From: Faecalibacterium sp.
Lineage (GTDB): Bacteria; Bacillota; Clostridia; Oscillospirales; Ruminococcaceae
Direction: 5' to 3'
DNA length: 64,000 nucleotides
NCBI GenBank assembly: GCA_020025825.1
Contig: JAHHRL010000002.1
Location: 1 to 64,000 of the forward strand
This document shows positions 50,828 through 59,685 of this stretch, in pieces. Positions within the stretch are counted from its first letter, which is position 1. The number at the start of each line of letters is the position of its first letter. The notes below the pieces were generated by a model. It ran no database searches, was not told the origin of the DNA, and saw only the letters and a program-made list of their open reading frames with translations. Made by a program: the position numbers and the translations under genes.

Positions 50828-51919
50828 TCAGTCGTTGGTAACAGTTTCGTCTTCCTCGCCGTAATAGCCGCTTTCCGGGCGGATATCAATGTTGTAGCCG
50901 GTCAGGCGTGCACACAGGCGTGCATTCTGGCCCTTATTGCCGATTGCCAGGCTCAGCTGGTTATCGGGCACGGTCACCTTGCAGCTGTGGGTTTCACCGG
51001 GCAGCAGCTCCACCTTAACAACCTTAGCCGGGCTCAGGGAAGCTGCGATAAACTCGGAAACATCCTCGCTCCACTTGATGATGTCGATTTTTTCGCCGCC
51101 CAGCTTCTCAACAACGTGAGCAACACGGTCGCCGTGTGCGCCGATGCAGGCAGAAACAGGGTTGACATTTTCATCGTTGGACCAAACAGCCATCTTGGTG
51201 CGGGCGCCAGCCTCGCGGCTGATTGCCTTAACCTCAACAGTGCCGTCGAAGATTTCGGGAACTTCCATCTCGAACAGGCGCTTTACCAGACCGGGGTGTG
51301 TACGGCTAATCATAACACGAGGGCCACGCTCAGTAGCAACAACGTCCACAACATAAACCTGCAGCTGCTGGCCTTCGGTGTAAACCTCGCCGGGGACCTG
51401 CTCGCTGTGGGGCAGGATTGCGTCGCCGCCCTTGCCCAGATTCAGGCTGACAGTGCCCTTTTCCTCATCAACGTGGGTAACAGTGCCCAGAATGATTTCG
51501 TGGCTCTTGGACTGCATCTCGTTCAGCTGCTGGTTACGCTCTGCCTCACGGATACCCTGACGGATAACGTGCTTAGCGGTCTGTGCTGCGATACGGCCAA
51601 ATTCCTTGGTCTTCAGCGGGGTAACCAAACGCTGGCCTGCATGGTAGGTCTTGTTGATGCGCTGTGCGTCACTCTGAGAAATCTGGGTGTGCTCGTTCTC
51701 CAGCTCTTCGTCCAGAACAATGTCACGCAGCAAAGATACTGCAAACTTGCCCTTAGTGGGGTCGATTTCCACACGGACGTTTTCTTCTTCGACTTCGTAG
51801 TTCTTCTTAACTGCAATTACAATTGCTGCCTCGATTTTCTCCAGCAAGTAATCGGGCGTGATGCCACGCTCACGTGTAAGCATGGACAGCGCTTCGAAAA
51901 ACTCGTTATTGCTTGCCAT
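50828..51919 (-). CDS. nusA: Transcription elongation/termination factor NusA
   Basis: 363 residues. N-terminal RNA-polymerase-binding domain (1-~125), S1 domain (ILGTVTHVDEEKGTVSLNLG ~140), then two KH domains (PVSACIGAHGDRVAHVVEKL and LSLAIGNKGQNARLCARLTG). It lacks the extra C-terminal repeats of Proteobacteria, as expected in Firmicutes. AGGAGG before ATG 51919. Confidence 0.96.
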   Translation of the reverse strand: MASNNEFFEALSMLTRERGITPDYLLEKIEAAIVIAVKKNYEVEEENVRVEIDPTKGKFAVSLLRDIVLDEELENEHTQISQSDAQRINKTYHAGQRLVTPLKTKEFGRIAAQTAKHVIRQGIREAERNQQLNEMQSKSHEIILGTVTHVDEEKGTVSLNLGKGGDAILPHSEQVPGEVYTEGQQLQVYVVDVVATERGPRVMISRTHPGLVKRLFEMEVPEIFDGTVEVKAISREAGARTKMAVWSNDENVNPVSACIGAHGDRVAHVVEKLGGEKIDIIKWSEDVSEFIAASLSPAKVVKVELLPGETHSCKVTVPDNQLSLAIGNKGQNARLCARLTGYNIDIRPESGYYGEEDETVTND

Positions 51920-51964
51920 TTTGATATCCTCCTATAATTCGCATCGAATTGTTATAGCTCTTTA

Positions 51965-52453
51965 TTAAAACAGGTCCTCGTCGTCGCACAGACGAACGCT
52001 GCTTGCAGCATTTGCTGCAAAGCTTGCCTCACCGTTTTCGGTTTCCAGAGTAATGGTTGCGCCCTCACGAGACTTCAGCACACCGGTGTATTCACGGTTG
52101 CCTTGCTCGTCGGGGCGAATCAGCTTTGCGCTGACCTTTTGGCCCAGCAGCTGGGTGTAGTGCTCGGGGCGGGTCAGTTTACGGCCAACACCGGGGCTGC
52201 CTACCTCCAGATAATAGCTTTGATCGATTGGATCTTCCTCATCCAAAATCGGGTCAATTGCATGGGATACTGCTGCGCAGGTATCCGTATCCATGCAAGT
52301 TCCATCGGTTTTGTCAATGAGCACTCGCAGGAACCAATCCGGGCCTTCCTTTTCAAAGACCACGTCCCACAGCTGGAGCCCCATGCCTTCTACGACAGGG
52401 CGAACCAGGGTTTCTACTTTTTGTGCGGTGTTGCCGCCAGAAGTTTTCGCCAT
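51965..52453 (-). CDS. rimP: Ribosome maturation factor RimP
   Basis: 162 residues from ATG 52453, GGGAG at 8 bp. Core: LVRPVVEGMGLQLWDVVFEK, LRVLIDKTDGTCMDTDTCAA, YYLEVGSPGVGRKLTRPEHY. The in-frame extension to 52498 lies in the leader and is not family-like. First gene of the rimP-nusA-...-pnp operon; promoter at 52529-52557. Confidence 0.94.
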   Translation of the reverse strand: MAKTSGGNTAQKVETLVRPVVEGMGLQLWDVVFEKEGPDWFLRVLIDKTDGTCMDTDTCAAVSHAIDPILDEEDPIDQSYYLEVGSPGVGRKLTRPEHYTQLLGQKVSAKLIRPDEQGNREYTGVLKSREGATITLETENGEASFAANAASSVRLCDDEDLF

Positions 52454-52528
52454 AAAAACGCTCCCATACAAACAAGAAAAGCGGACCTTGCGGCCCACTT
52501 TCCATAAAGTTATTAACGTACTATACGA

Positions 52529-52557
52529 AGTATAGCATACTGAAAGTGGTTATGCAA
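52529..52557 (-). promoter_or_regulatory. rimP-operon promoter with an operator-like palindrome
   Basis: Minus strand TTGCAT (52557-52552), 17 bp, TATACT (52534-52529) with TG one base upstream (extended -10). CTATACGAAGTATAG (52521-52535) is a perfect 6-bp inverted repeat around GAA that covers the -10 and the start point, a good site for a repressor or for polymerase stalling. Transcript start near 52522. Confidence 0.65.
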
Positions 52558-52618
52558 GTATTTTCCTGTTTTTCGCTGTTTTCTCTGTTGAAATGCCCAT
52601 AAAAAGCGTTTTTCTTGT

Positions 52619-52647
52619 TTGAATCGTCTGCATCGCTGTGCTATAAT
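52619..52647 (+). promoter_or_regulatory. Promoter for the GNAT gene
   Basis: TTGAAT (52619-52624), 17 bp, TATAAT (52642-52647) with TG one base upstream of the -10. Start near 52654, 28 bases before the ATG. It diverges from the rimP promoter ~60 bp away. Confidence 0.75.
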
Positions 52648-52681
52648 TGCCAAAATATAAGTAAAATAGGAGGGCTTTTGT

Positions 52682-53224
52682 ATGAATGCACCCATTGACG
52701 TTTCCGCTGTTACACTGCACACGCCGCGGCTGACGCTGCGCCCTTGGCAAATGCAGGACCTTGCAGACTTTTACGAATATGCCCGTGTAGACGGCGTAGG
52801 CCAGATGGCCGGCTGGCTGCCTCATAAAAATATAGAGGAATCCCGTACCATTTTACAAATGTTTATTGCGAGCAAAACGCAGTTTGCCATTGTATATAAC
52901 GGCAAGGTCATTGGTTCGGTAGGTGTAGAAAAATACGACGAATCTTTTTTGCCGGAATACGCCGACAAGCACGGCCGTGAGCTGGGCTTTGTTTTGTCCA
53001 AAGATTATTGGGGGCAGGGCCTGATGCCGGAAGCCGTCAATGCGGCAGCCGATTACCTTTTTGAAAAGGAAAATCTGGACTTTCTTGTCTGCTGCCACTT
53101 TATCGAGAACGACCGTTCCCGCCGGGTACAGGAAAAATGCGGCTTCCACCATGTAAAGCAGGCAAAATACACCACTCGCTGGGGCGAAGTAAAAGACGAA
53201 TGGATTTCGATTCGGGAAAAGTAA
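52682..53224 (+). CDS. GNAT-family N-acetyltransferase (RimJ/RimL type)
   Basis: 180 residues. N-terminal LHTPRLTLRPWQMQDLADFY is typical RimJ/L-like; acetyl-CoA site RELGFVLSKDYWGQGLMPEA and the following ENDRSRRVQEKCGFHH. AGGAGGG before the ATG. Substrate may be a ribosomal protein N-terminus or a small molecule; not told by sequence. Confidence 0.85.
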   Translation: MNAPIDVSAVTLHTPRLTLRPWQMQDLADFYEYARVDGVGQMAGWLPHKNIEESRTILQMFIASKTQFAIVYNGKVIGSVGVEKYDESFLPEYADKHGRELGFVLSKDYWGQGLMPEAVNAAADYLFEKENLDFLVCCHFIENDRSRRVQEKCGFHHVKQAKYTTRWGEVKDEWISIREK

Positions 53225-53234
53225 ATCGACTAAT

Positions 53235-53288
53235 AAAAAGCGAGCAGCGCCACGCCACGAAAACGGCTTGAGGCACTGCTCGCTTTTC
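53235..53288. terminator. Bidirectional terminator GNAT gene/YkgJ-type gene
   Basis: AAAAAGCGAGCAG/CTGCTCGCTTTT with A and T tracts on both sides. Confidence 0.88.
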
Positions 53289-53294
53289 TTTCCT

Positions 53295-53999
53295 TTACAC
53301 CGATTTGCCTTCCAGCTCGGCCAAAACCGCAAAGAGCGCTTTTTTGTTGGCTGCAAACTGAGGTGCAAAATCCTGTTCCCAGTTGTAATCCAAGTATAGT
53401 GCCCGATATATTTTGCGCCCCAGCAGTTTTATCTGGATGGGGTCCGCCTTTTGTTCCAAGGCTTGCACACGTTCGGCAAGCTCCATACAAGTCAGCGCCC
53501 AATCTATATCCAGTGGCTCACGCTGCTCGATTTTGTACAGGGCAAGATAATCCGTAACCTTTGCACGAATCACCTGCCCGCCGCAATCGGTAGGCTGCAT
53601 AAAATAGCTTATGGTTTCGTCCGTATCAATTTGCTGCCCTAACGGGTACAATGCACATACCAGCGGCTTTGCATCGTGAATTGCACAGCGGCTTTTATAT
53701 AGGAAAGGACAGTTGTTCTTTTCGTTTTTGAGTGGCTGGAGCCGAACCACCGGCATCTGGCTGTTTGCACCGATGCTGTGGCGGCAAAAGGAGCGCACCA
53801 CCAATGCAGGCGGTAGTCGCAGCCGATTGCAAATGCGCCACAAATCATAGCCGGAAAGTACAATGTCCTCTCTGCCACGGCAGCAATCCCCGCAGCCCCG
53901 GCAGGCAAACTGAAAAACGTCCTGCTTTTCCAGTGGGGGAAATTCTGCCGTTTGGGTGCAGCCTACCTGACCGCACAAATCTATTTGTTCATCTTTCAT
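53295..53999 (-). CDS. YkgJ-type zinc/iron-chelating domain protein
   Basis: 234 residues with FACRGCGDCCRG (C33, C36, C39, C40), then CPFL and CAIHDAKPLVCALYPLG, the CxxCxxCC...C...C cluster of this family. It may bind an Fe-S cluster or zinc; function unknown. The gene lies 23 bp after the ABC permease on the same strand. The C-terminal ~70 residues are helical. Confidence 0.85.
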   Translation of the reverse strand: MKDEQIDLCGQVGCTQTAEFPPLEKQDVFQFACRGCGDCCRGREDIVLSGYDLWRICNRLRLPPALVVRSFCRHSIGANSQMPVVRLQPLKNEKNNCPFLYKSRCAIHDAKPLVCALYPLGQQIDTDETISYFMQPTDCGGQVIRAKVTDYLALYKIEQREPLDIDWALTCMELAERVQALEQKADPIQIKLLGRKIYRALYLDYNWEQDFAPQFAANKKALFAVLAELEGKSV

Positions 54000-54022
54000 A
54001 ACTTGCTTTCACCTGTTTTTGA

Positions 54023-57000
54023 TTATTCGGGTGCCTTCATGCTTTCTACCATGCTGATATGGTTGACCAACCGATGCATAAACGTACTTACCACTGCGGT
54101 AAACACCATCGTCAGCACTACGCTCATTACATAACTGCTGGGTGCAATACTGCGGATAAACATCATCTGGTCAATTTCGACTGTACGCACAATAAACTGA
54201 TGCAATGGAGCGCCCAGAAGCAAACCAAGCAAAGCACCTATCAAACTTAAAATATAAATTTCCCGGAAAATGTAGCGGTTTACTTCCCCTTCAAAGAAGC
54301 CAAGCACCTTAATGGTAGCCAGCTCCTTTTTGCGCTCGGCAATATTGATATTGATTAAGTTGTACAAAACCAACGCCGCCAATGCCGCCGCACAGAAGAT
54401 AACCAGCAGCACCACATAATTGATACAGCTGATTACGTTAGTAAAGGTTGCGGTTAAATCCTCCACCATAGAAACCGAAGTAACGTAGTTTTCGCCTAAA
54501 AGCGAGGCAACCAGCTTATCCGCTGCCGCCGTATCCTCACCGCAATTGGTTTGCGCCAATATGGTATTCCAAACAGGGGCAGTACCCATTACCTGCTCGT
54601 ACACCTGCGGGCTGACAATCAATCGGCTGGACAGGTAGTTTTCGTTGATGCCGGTAAGCTGTAACGAAACACGCTCGCCGCTTTCGGTGTAGAGCCATAT
54701 AGTATCGCCTACGGCAGCACCTAAAGTTTCGGCCGATTTTTCGGTTAGCACAACACTGTTTGCATCGTATGCAATGGCCTGCTTGCCAAAACGGGTTTGC
54801 AGCGTAAAGTACTGTGTCAAATCCGTATCGTCTTGGCATACGGTCAAGGTTGTTGCACCTTCTAGGCCGTCCTCGTTGGATATGGTCACATTCTTTGTAT
54901 GGAAAATACCCTGATATTCCACCTTATCGGAACCTTTCAGTTCTTCCAGTAAGCCACGAGGCTCGGTCAGTGCCTTTTCGTTGCTAAACGATACCTGCAT
55001 ATCGTAGTGGTTCAGCTCGCTGTACTGTACGCCCACAATCTCCATAATGGAATCCTGCAAGCCAAAACCAACCAGCAGCAGCGCCGTACAGCCTGCAACA
55101 CCCAAAACCGTCATGAAAAACCGCTTTTTATAGCGCATCAGATTGCGGGCTGTAACCTTATGGGAAAAGGACATACGCTTCCAGATGGGTGTAATGCGCT
55201 CCAGCAAAATGCGCTTGCCCGCCGGGGGCGCCTTTGCCAGCATTAAGGTTGCCGGTTTTTCCGAAAGGGTCGCATGGCAGGCATTCAGCGTTGCCAGCGA
55301 AACTACGGAAACGCTTGCCACAATGCTGACCATAATCAGCCATGGATAGTAAATCACATGGAATGTGGGAATTTGATACATGACGGAGTAGGCAATCCAA
55401 ATAACGGTTGGGAAGCCTGCAAAGCCAATCAGCATACCGCACACTGCGCCCAAAAGGCTGGCTGCCAGCGCATAAATGAGATATTTACGGGTAATGGCTG
55501 CTTCGGAATAGCCCAAAGCCTTAAAGGTACCGATTTGCTGGCGGTTTTCCTCTACCATGCGGGTCATGGTTGTCAGCGCAACCAGCGCCGCTACTAGGAA
55601 GAAGAACACCGGGAACACTCTTGCAATTGCACCGATTCGGTCAATGTTCTGCTCAAAGGTAGCGTAGCAGACAATCATGTCCCGATTCAGCACGTACCAC
55701 TCTCCGGCGGCGATATTATCAATCTCAGCCTGCGCCTGATTGATTTTATCCTCTGCGTCTTCCAGCTGCTTTAAGGCATCTGCCTTTTCGGCTTCAAAGG
55801 TTGCCTTGCCTTCTTCCAGCTCCTGTACACCGCTGTTGTACTGTGCCCAGCCGTCATCCAGTTTTGCACGGCTGTCCTCCAGCATTTGCTCCGCTTGTTC
55901 CAGTGCGCCATACGCTGTCGAAATCGCCATCTGCCCTTCCAGCAGTGCTTTTTTCATTTTACGAAGTGCGCTGCTGGTTTGGTTCAGCAGTTCCTGATTG
56001 GAAATATCAGGGGAAGAAATCAGCCTCTGCGCAAACAGCTGTTGTTTTACCTGCGTCAACTGTGCCTGATACTGTTCTACCTGACCTTTCAGCTTATTGT
56101 GGTTTTCCAGTGCTTTTTGGTAGGCATCCTCTGCCTTTGCCAGCAGCTCCGGGTCTGTTTCCGGGTCATTTCGCAATTGTTCCAGCTGCTCCTGTGCAAG
56201 CTGAAGTGCTGCCTGCGCATAGTCCAGCATCGGATAGGCAACTTCCAACAGGTACACAGACACACGCAGCCCGTCCAGTTGTTCTTCAAATGCCAGTACG
56301 CTGTCATGGCTCACTAAAATCTGATTTGCACCTGATTGCAGCGAGCTGGGCAAATTTTTACGTTGCTGTGCCAAAGCGTCCTTGCCGTCTTTATACTGCT
56401 TTTCGCCGGACTGCAAATCCGCATAGGCTTTATCCAAATCCTTTTGTGCGTCGTCCAGTTTTTTCTGCCCTTCGGCAAGCTGTGCTTCTGCCTCCGCCTT
56501 TTGGTCCAGATAGGCTGCCTTCGCATCGTCCAGTTCAGTCTGGGCATCGGTTACAATCTGATTGCGGCGGATTTCCACCTGCTCATAGGACAACTGCTCC
56601 AAACGGTCCTGTACCGGCTCTACAACAGCATCATAAGCATCGCTGTACATGTTTTGCTGTGCAGCACCCTCTACTGTAAGGTAACAAACCGTAAAATAAT
56701 CCTGCGTAAAGCTATCGTCGGGCAGATAGGCTATAAAATCCAGTACACCGTCCCCTGCCATACTGGTTCCGCTATCTATGGAAAAGTTCATGGGGCTTTG
56801 CACTAAGCCCACAATGGTATAGGACTGCTCCATAAGGTCTTGTTCTTCTACCAGTGTAACGGTATCTCCCACCTGTAAGCCGTCCAAAAAGCCAAGGGTC
56901 TGCACAGCACACTCGCCCGGTGCACTGGGCAAGCGCCCCTCCTTTACGGTCAGGCGATTGATTGCCCCCTCTGCGTCCGCTGTGCCGTCTTTCGGCAAAC

Positions 57001-57340
57001 TGTGGGCACGCATTACTAAGGTGTCGCCTGCCGCATTGGTTACCTCGCAGTCCAGCGTCTTTGCTGCCTCTGCCTGCTCTACACCCTCTGTCCGGCGAAT
57101 CGCAGCAATGTTTTCCTCTGTCAGGCCCAGTGTGGACATAATATGTAAATCGCACAGGCGGCTTTCCCTGAAATAGGTGTCGCCTGCCGCCTGCATATCC
57201 GGCGCAACGCTCATTAAGCCTGTAAGCATGGTAACGCCCAGCATCACAATCCCAAAAATCGAAAAAAATCGACTGCGGGTTGTTTTTACTTCCCGTATGA
57301 TATTTTTTTGATAAGAATTTTTCGGCAAGAAACTCACCAC
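54023..57340 (-). CDS. ABC exporter permease (MacB/FtsX family) with long coiled-coil insert
   Basis: 1105 residues. Opens with an N-terminal membrane helix (~25-45), a large extracytoplasmic MacB-like region, a long helical stretch (~250-560, e.g. QAEAEAQLAEGQKKLDDAQK) and an FtsX domain (three helices, ~580-700, MTRMVEENRQQIGTFKALGY). A second extracytoplasmic part and a final FtsX domain (~970-1090, ERKKELATIKVLGF) follow. This layout is that of Firmicute export/lipoprotein or peptide-resistance permeases. The start is a GTG at 57340 (another GTG follows), overlapping the ATPase stop by 7 bases, so translation is coupled. Confidence 0.85.
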   Translation of the reverse strand: MVSFLPKNSYQKNIIREVKTTRSRFFSIFGIVMLGVTMLTGLMSVAPDMQAAGDTYFRESRLCDLHIMSTLGLTEENIAAIRRTEGVEQAEAAKTLDCEVTNAAGDTLVMRAHSLPKDGTADAEGAINRLTVKEGRLPSAPGECAVQTLGFLDGLQVGDTVTLVEEQDLMEQSYTIVGLVQSPMNFSIDSGTSMAGDGVLDFIAYLPDDSFTQDYFTVCYLTVEGAAQQNMYSDAYDAVVEPVQDRLEQLSYEQVEIRRNQIVTDAQTELDDAKAAYLDQKAEAEAQLAEGQKKLDDAQKDLDKAYADLQSGEKQYKDGKDALAQQRKNLPSSLQSGANQILVSHDSVLAFEEQLDGLRVSVYLLEVAYPMLDYAQAALQLAQEQLEQLRNDPETDPELLAKAEDAYQKALENHNKLKGQVEQYQAQLTQVKQQLFAQRLISSPDISNQELLNQTSSALRKMKKALLEGQMAISTAYGALEQAEQMLEDSRAKLDDGWAQYNSGVQELEEGKATFEAEKADALKQLEDAEDKINQAQAEIDNIAAGEWYVLNRDMIVCYATFEQNIDRIGAIARVFPVFFFLVAALVALTTMTRMVEENRQQIGTFKALGYSEAAITRKYLIYALAASLLGAVCGMLIGFAGFPTVIWIAYSVMYQIPTFHVIYYPWLIMVSIVASVSVVSLATLNACHATLSEKPATLMLAKAPPAGKRILLERITPIWKRMSFSHKVTARNLMRYKKRFFMTVLGVAGCTALLLVGFGLQDSIMEIVGVQYSELNHYDMQVSFSNEKALTEPRGLLEELKGSDKVEYQGIFHTKNVTISNEDGLEGATTLTVCQDDTDLTQYFTLQTRFGKQAIAYDANSVVLTEKSAETLGAAVGDTIWLYTESGERVSLQLTGINENYLSSRLIVSPQVYEQVMGTAPVWNTILAQTNCGEDTAAADKLVASLLGENYVTSVSMVEDLTATFTNVISCINYVVLLVIFCAAALAALVLYNLININIAERKKELATIKVLGFFEGEVNRYIFREIYILSLIGALLGLLLGAPLHQFIVRTVEIDQMMFIRSIAPSSYVMSVVLTMVFTAVVSTFMHRLVNHISMVESMKAPE

Positions 57341-58038
57341 TCAATCTGTTCCACCGGCACAGGTTCCGGGTTCACTTCATTCGAAAGGATTTTTCCGCTT
57401 TTTACACGAATCACACGGTCGGCCATTGCTGTCAGTGCAGAGTTGTGCGTTACAACCACAACCGTTTCGCCTGTTTTACGGCAGGTTTCCTGCAACAAAG
57501 CAAGCACAGCCTTGCCCGTTTGATAGTCCAGTGCGCCCGTAGGCTCATCGCACAGCAGCAGCTTTGGATTTTTTGCCAGTGCACGTGCAATGGACACACG
57601 CTGCTGCTCGCCGCCGGACAGTTGTGCAGGAAAATTATTTAAGCGCTGGCCCAGTCCGACGCCCTCCAAAGTTGCGGCTGCGTCCAGCGGATTTTTGCAA
57701 ATTTCACTGGCAAGCTCCACGTTTTCCAGTGCAGTAAGGTTTTGTACCAAGTTGTAAAACTGAAAAACAAAGCCAATGTCATAACGGCGGTACTCCGTCA
57801 GCTGTTTTGCAGTATAGCTGCTGATTTGTTTGCCGTCCATGTAAATTTCGCCTTCGTCGCACTGGTCCATGCCGCCAAGCATATTCAAAAGCGTTGTTTT
57901 GCCCGAACCGGAAGGGCCTACAATAACACAAAACTCCCCTTTATCAATATAAAAGTTCATGTGGTCTGATGCCGCAATACGCACTTCACCCGTTTGGTAA
58001 TACTTGCACACATCTGTAAAAGTAACAAAGTGTTCCAT
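57334..58038 (-). CDS. ABC transporter ATPase (LolD/MacB type)
   Basis: 234 residues. Walker A GPSGSGKTTLLNMLGGMD, signature LSGGEQQRVSIARAL, Walker B LLLCDEPTGALD, H-loop VVVVTHNSAL. Pairs with the permease downstream, overlap 7 bases. AAGGAG before ATG 58038. No two-component system is next to it in this window. Confidence 0.92.
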   Translation of the reverse strand: MEHFVTFTDVCKYYQTGEVRIAASDHMNFYIDKGEFCVIVGPSGSGKTTLLNMLGGMDQCDEGEIYMDGKQISSYTAKQLTEYRRYDIGFVFQFYNLVQNLTALENVELASEICKNPLDAAATLEGVGLGQRLNNFPAQLSGGEQQRVSIARALAKNPKLLLCDEPTGALDYQTGKAVLALLQETCRKTGETVVVVTHNSALTAMADRVIRVKSGKILSNEVNPEPVPVEQIEW

Positions 58039-58139
58039 AAGCAGCTCCTTATTGTATCACTTGGTACTTTAATCATACCCCATTTTTCGACCTACCGCAA
58101 CCGCACTCCTTTATCTTTACAGTTTCTTTGCAGCAAAAT

Positions 58140-58194
58140 AAAAAGCGCCGCAGCAAATGCCATGCTTTTGCGGCAAGGCTTTTACTGCGGCGCC
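58140..58194 (-). terminator. spoIVA terminator
   Basis: On the minus strand GGCGCCGCAG/CTGCGGCGCTTTTTATTTTG with an inner imperfect arm. It begins 4 bp after the spoIVA stop. Confidence 0.85.
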
Positions 58195-58198
58195 TATT

Positions 58199-59668
58199 TC
58201 AAAAGATAATACAGATTAACCCGGAGCAGCCATCATTGATGACCTTTTCCAAAGTGCTTTGGATTCGTCCACGGGCGTCCTGCGGCATATGCAAAAGCTT
58301 GTTTTGCAATCCCTCGTTTACCAGTTCGTGCAGGCTCTTGCCAAAGATGTTGGACTCCCAAATCTTGAGCGGGTCCTCGCTGAAGTCCGCTAAAAGGCTC
58401 TTAACCAGGTCTTCGCTTTGCCGCTCGCTGCCTACAATGGGGTTCACCTCGGTATGAATTGTTGCCTTCATCAGGTGGATGGAGGGTGCGCACGCCTTCA
58501 GCCGTACACCGTACTTATTGCCCTGACGGATAATTTCGGGTTCTTCCAGCTGTAATTCATCAATGGTAGGCATCACAATACCATAGCCGGTAGCCTCCAC
58601 CTGCTCCAGTGCATTGCGTACCTTTTCGTATTCCTTTTTGGCCTTTACCAACTGGATTACACACGGCATCAGGCCGGCTTCGTCCACTACGTCCAGTCCG
58701 GTTTGCTCGGACAGCACCTGATAGAACACCTGCGGGTGCAAAGTGATGCGTACCCGCACAACGCCTTCGGACAAGTCCATATTTTCCACTTTGCAGGATT
58801 CGATGTACTCGCACTCAGGCGGCTGCCGCTCGGCAAGGTCCTTCATGCGGTTGCCGTTATTGACCCATTGCAGCACAGCGCTGTAAATCGCCTTTTGCAG
58901 CGGGTGCTCCGCTTCCAGCATAGGAATCCAGCGTGGCAGGGCAAAATCCAACTGTTTTACAGGGAACTCGTACAGCACACGCTGCAAAATTTCCTCCAGC
59001 TGCTCCATGGTAAGGTCGATGCAATTTACAGCAATGACAGCATGGCCGTACTTTTGCTCCATCTGGGCAGCAAGCTCTTTGGCCTCGGCACTTTCGGGCT
59101 GGGTTGTATTCAGCAGGATAACATACGGTTTTTCCAGTTGGTCCAGCTCCGAAACGATACGTTCCTCTGCATTTTCGTAGTTTGCATGGGGAATGTTGCT
59201 GATACTGCCATCCGTTGTAACCAAAATACCAATGGTGGAATGCTCCGCAATCACCTTATGGGTGCCGGTTTCTGCCGCTAAATCAAAGGGGACCTCCTCA
59301 TTAAACCAGGGGCTTTTTACCATACGCGGCTTCTGGTTTTCCTCGTGGCCCACGGTTCCGTCCACCATATAGCCCACACAATCAATCAGCCGTGTGCGCA
59401 GCTCGGCGCCGCCCTCCAATGTAACCGAAACTGCCTTTTCGGGCACAAACTTCGGCTCGGTTGTCATAATAGTGCGCCCCGCAGCGGACTGCGGCAGCTC
59501 ATCTCTTGCACGGGCACGCATGGCAGGGTCTTGAATATTAGGCAGAACAAGCAGCTCCATAAAACGCTTGATAAAGCTGCTTTTACCACTGCGCACAGGG
59601 CCTACTACACCAATATAAATATCACCGCCGGTACGGGCTCCAATTTGTCCATATACCCTATCGTCCAT
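58199..59668 (-). CDS. spoIVA: Stage IV sporulation protein A (spore coat base ATPase)
   Basis: 489 residues from ATG 59668, starting MDDRVYGQIGARTGGDIYIG as in B. subtilis; AAGGAGG lies upstream. Walker A VVGPVRSGKSSFIKRF (21-36) and C-terminus ending in SGLICIIF. SpoIVA hydrolyses ATP to polymerise on the forespore, anchored by SpoVM, which lies 1.6 kb away on the same strand. It marks the genome as a spore-former or descendant of one. Confidence 0.95.
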   Translation of the reverse strand: MDDRVYGQIGARTGGDIYIGVVGPVRSGKSSFIKRFMELLVLPNIQDPAMRARARDELPQSAAGRTIMTTEPKFVPEKAVSVTLEGGAELRTRLIDCVGYMVDGTVGHEENQKPRMVKSPWFNEEVPFDLAAETGTHKVIAEHSTIGILVTTDGSISNIPHANYENAEERIVSELDQLEKPYVILLNTTQPESAEAKELAAQMEQKYGHAVIAVNCIDLTMEQLEEILQRVLYEFPVKQLDFALPRWIPMLEAEHPLQKAIYSAVLQWVNNGNRMKDLAERQPPECEYIESCKVENMDLSEGVVRVRITLHPQVFYQVLSEQTGLDVVDEAGLMPCVIQLVKAKKEYEKVRNALEQVEATGYGIVMPTIDELQLEEPEIIRQGNKYGVRLKACAPSIHLMKATIHTEVNPIVGSERQSEDLVKSLLADFSEDPLKIWESNIFGKSLHELVNEGLQNKLLHMPQDARGRIQSTLEKVINDGCSGLICIIF

Positions 59669-59685
59669 TTGGGGAAACCTCCTTC

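Noticed and set aside
52510..52540. Resemblance to a loxP site (TATACGAAGT near a GCATAC)
   Set aside because: Only one arm and part of the spacer match; the inverted repeat is better explained as a promoter operator.
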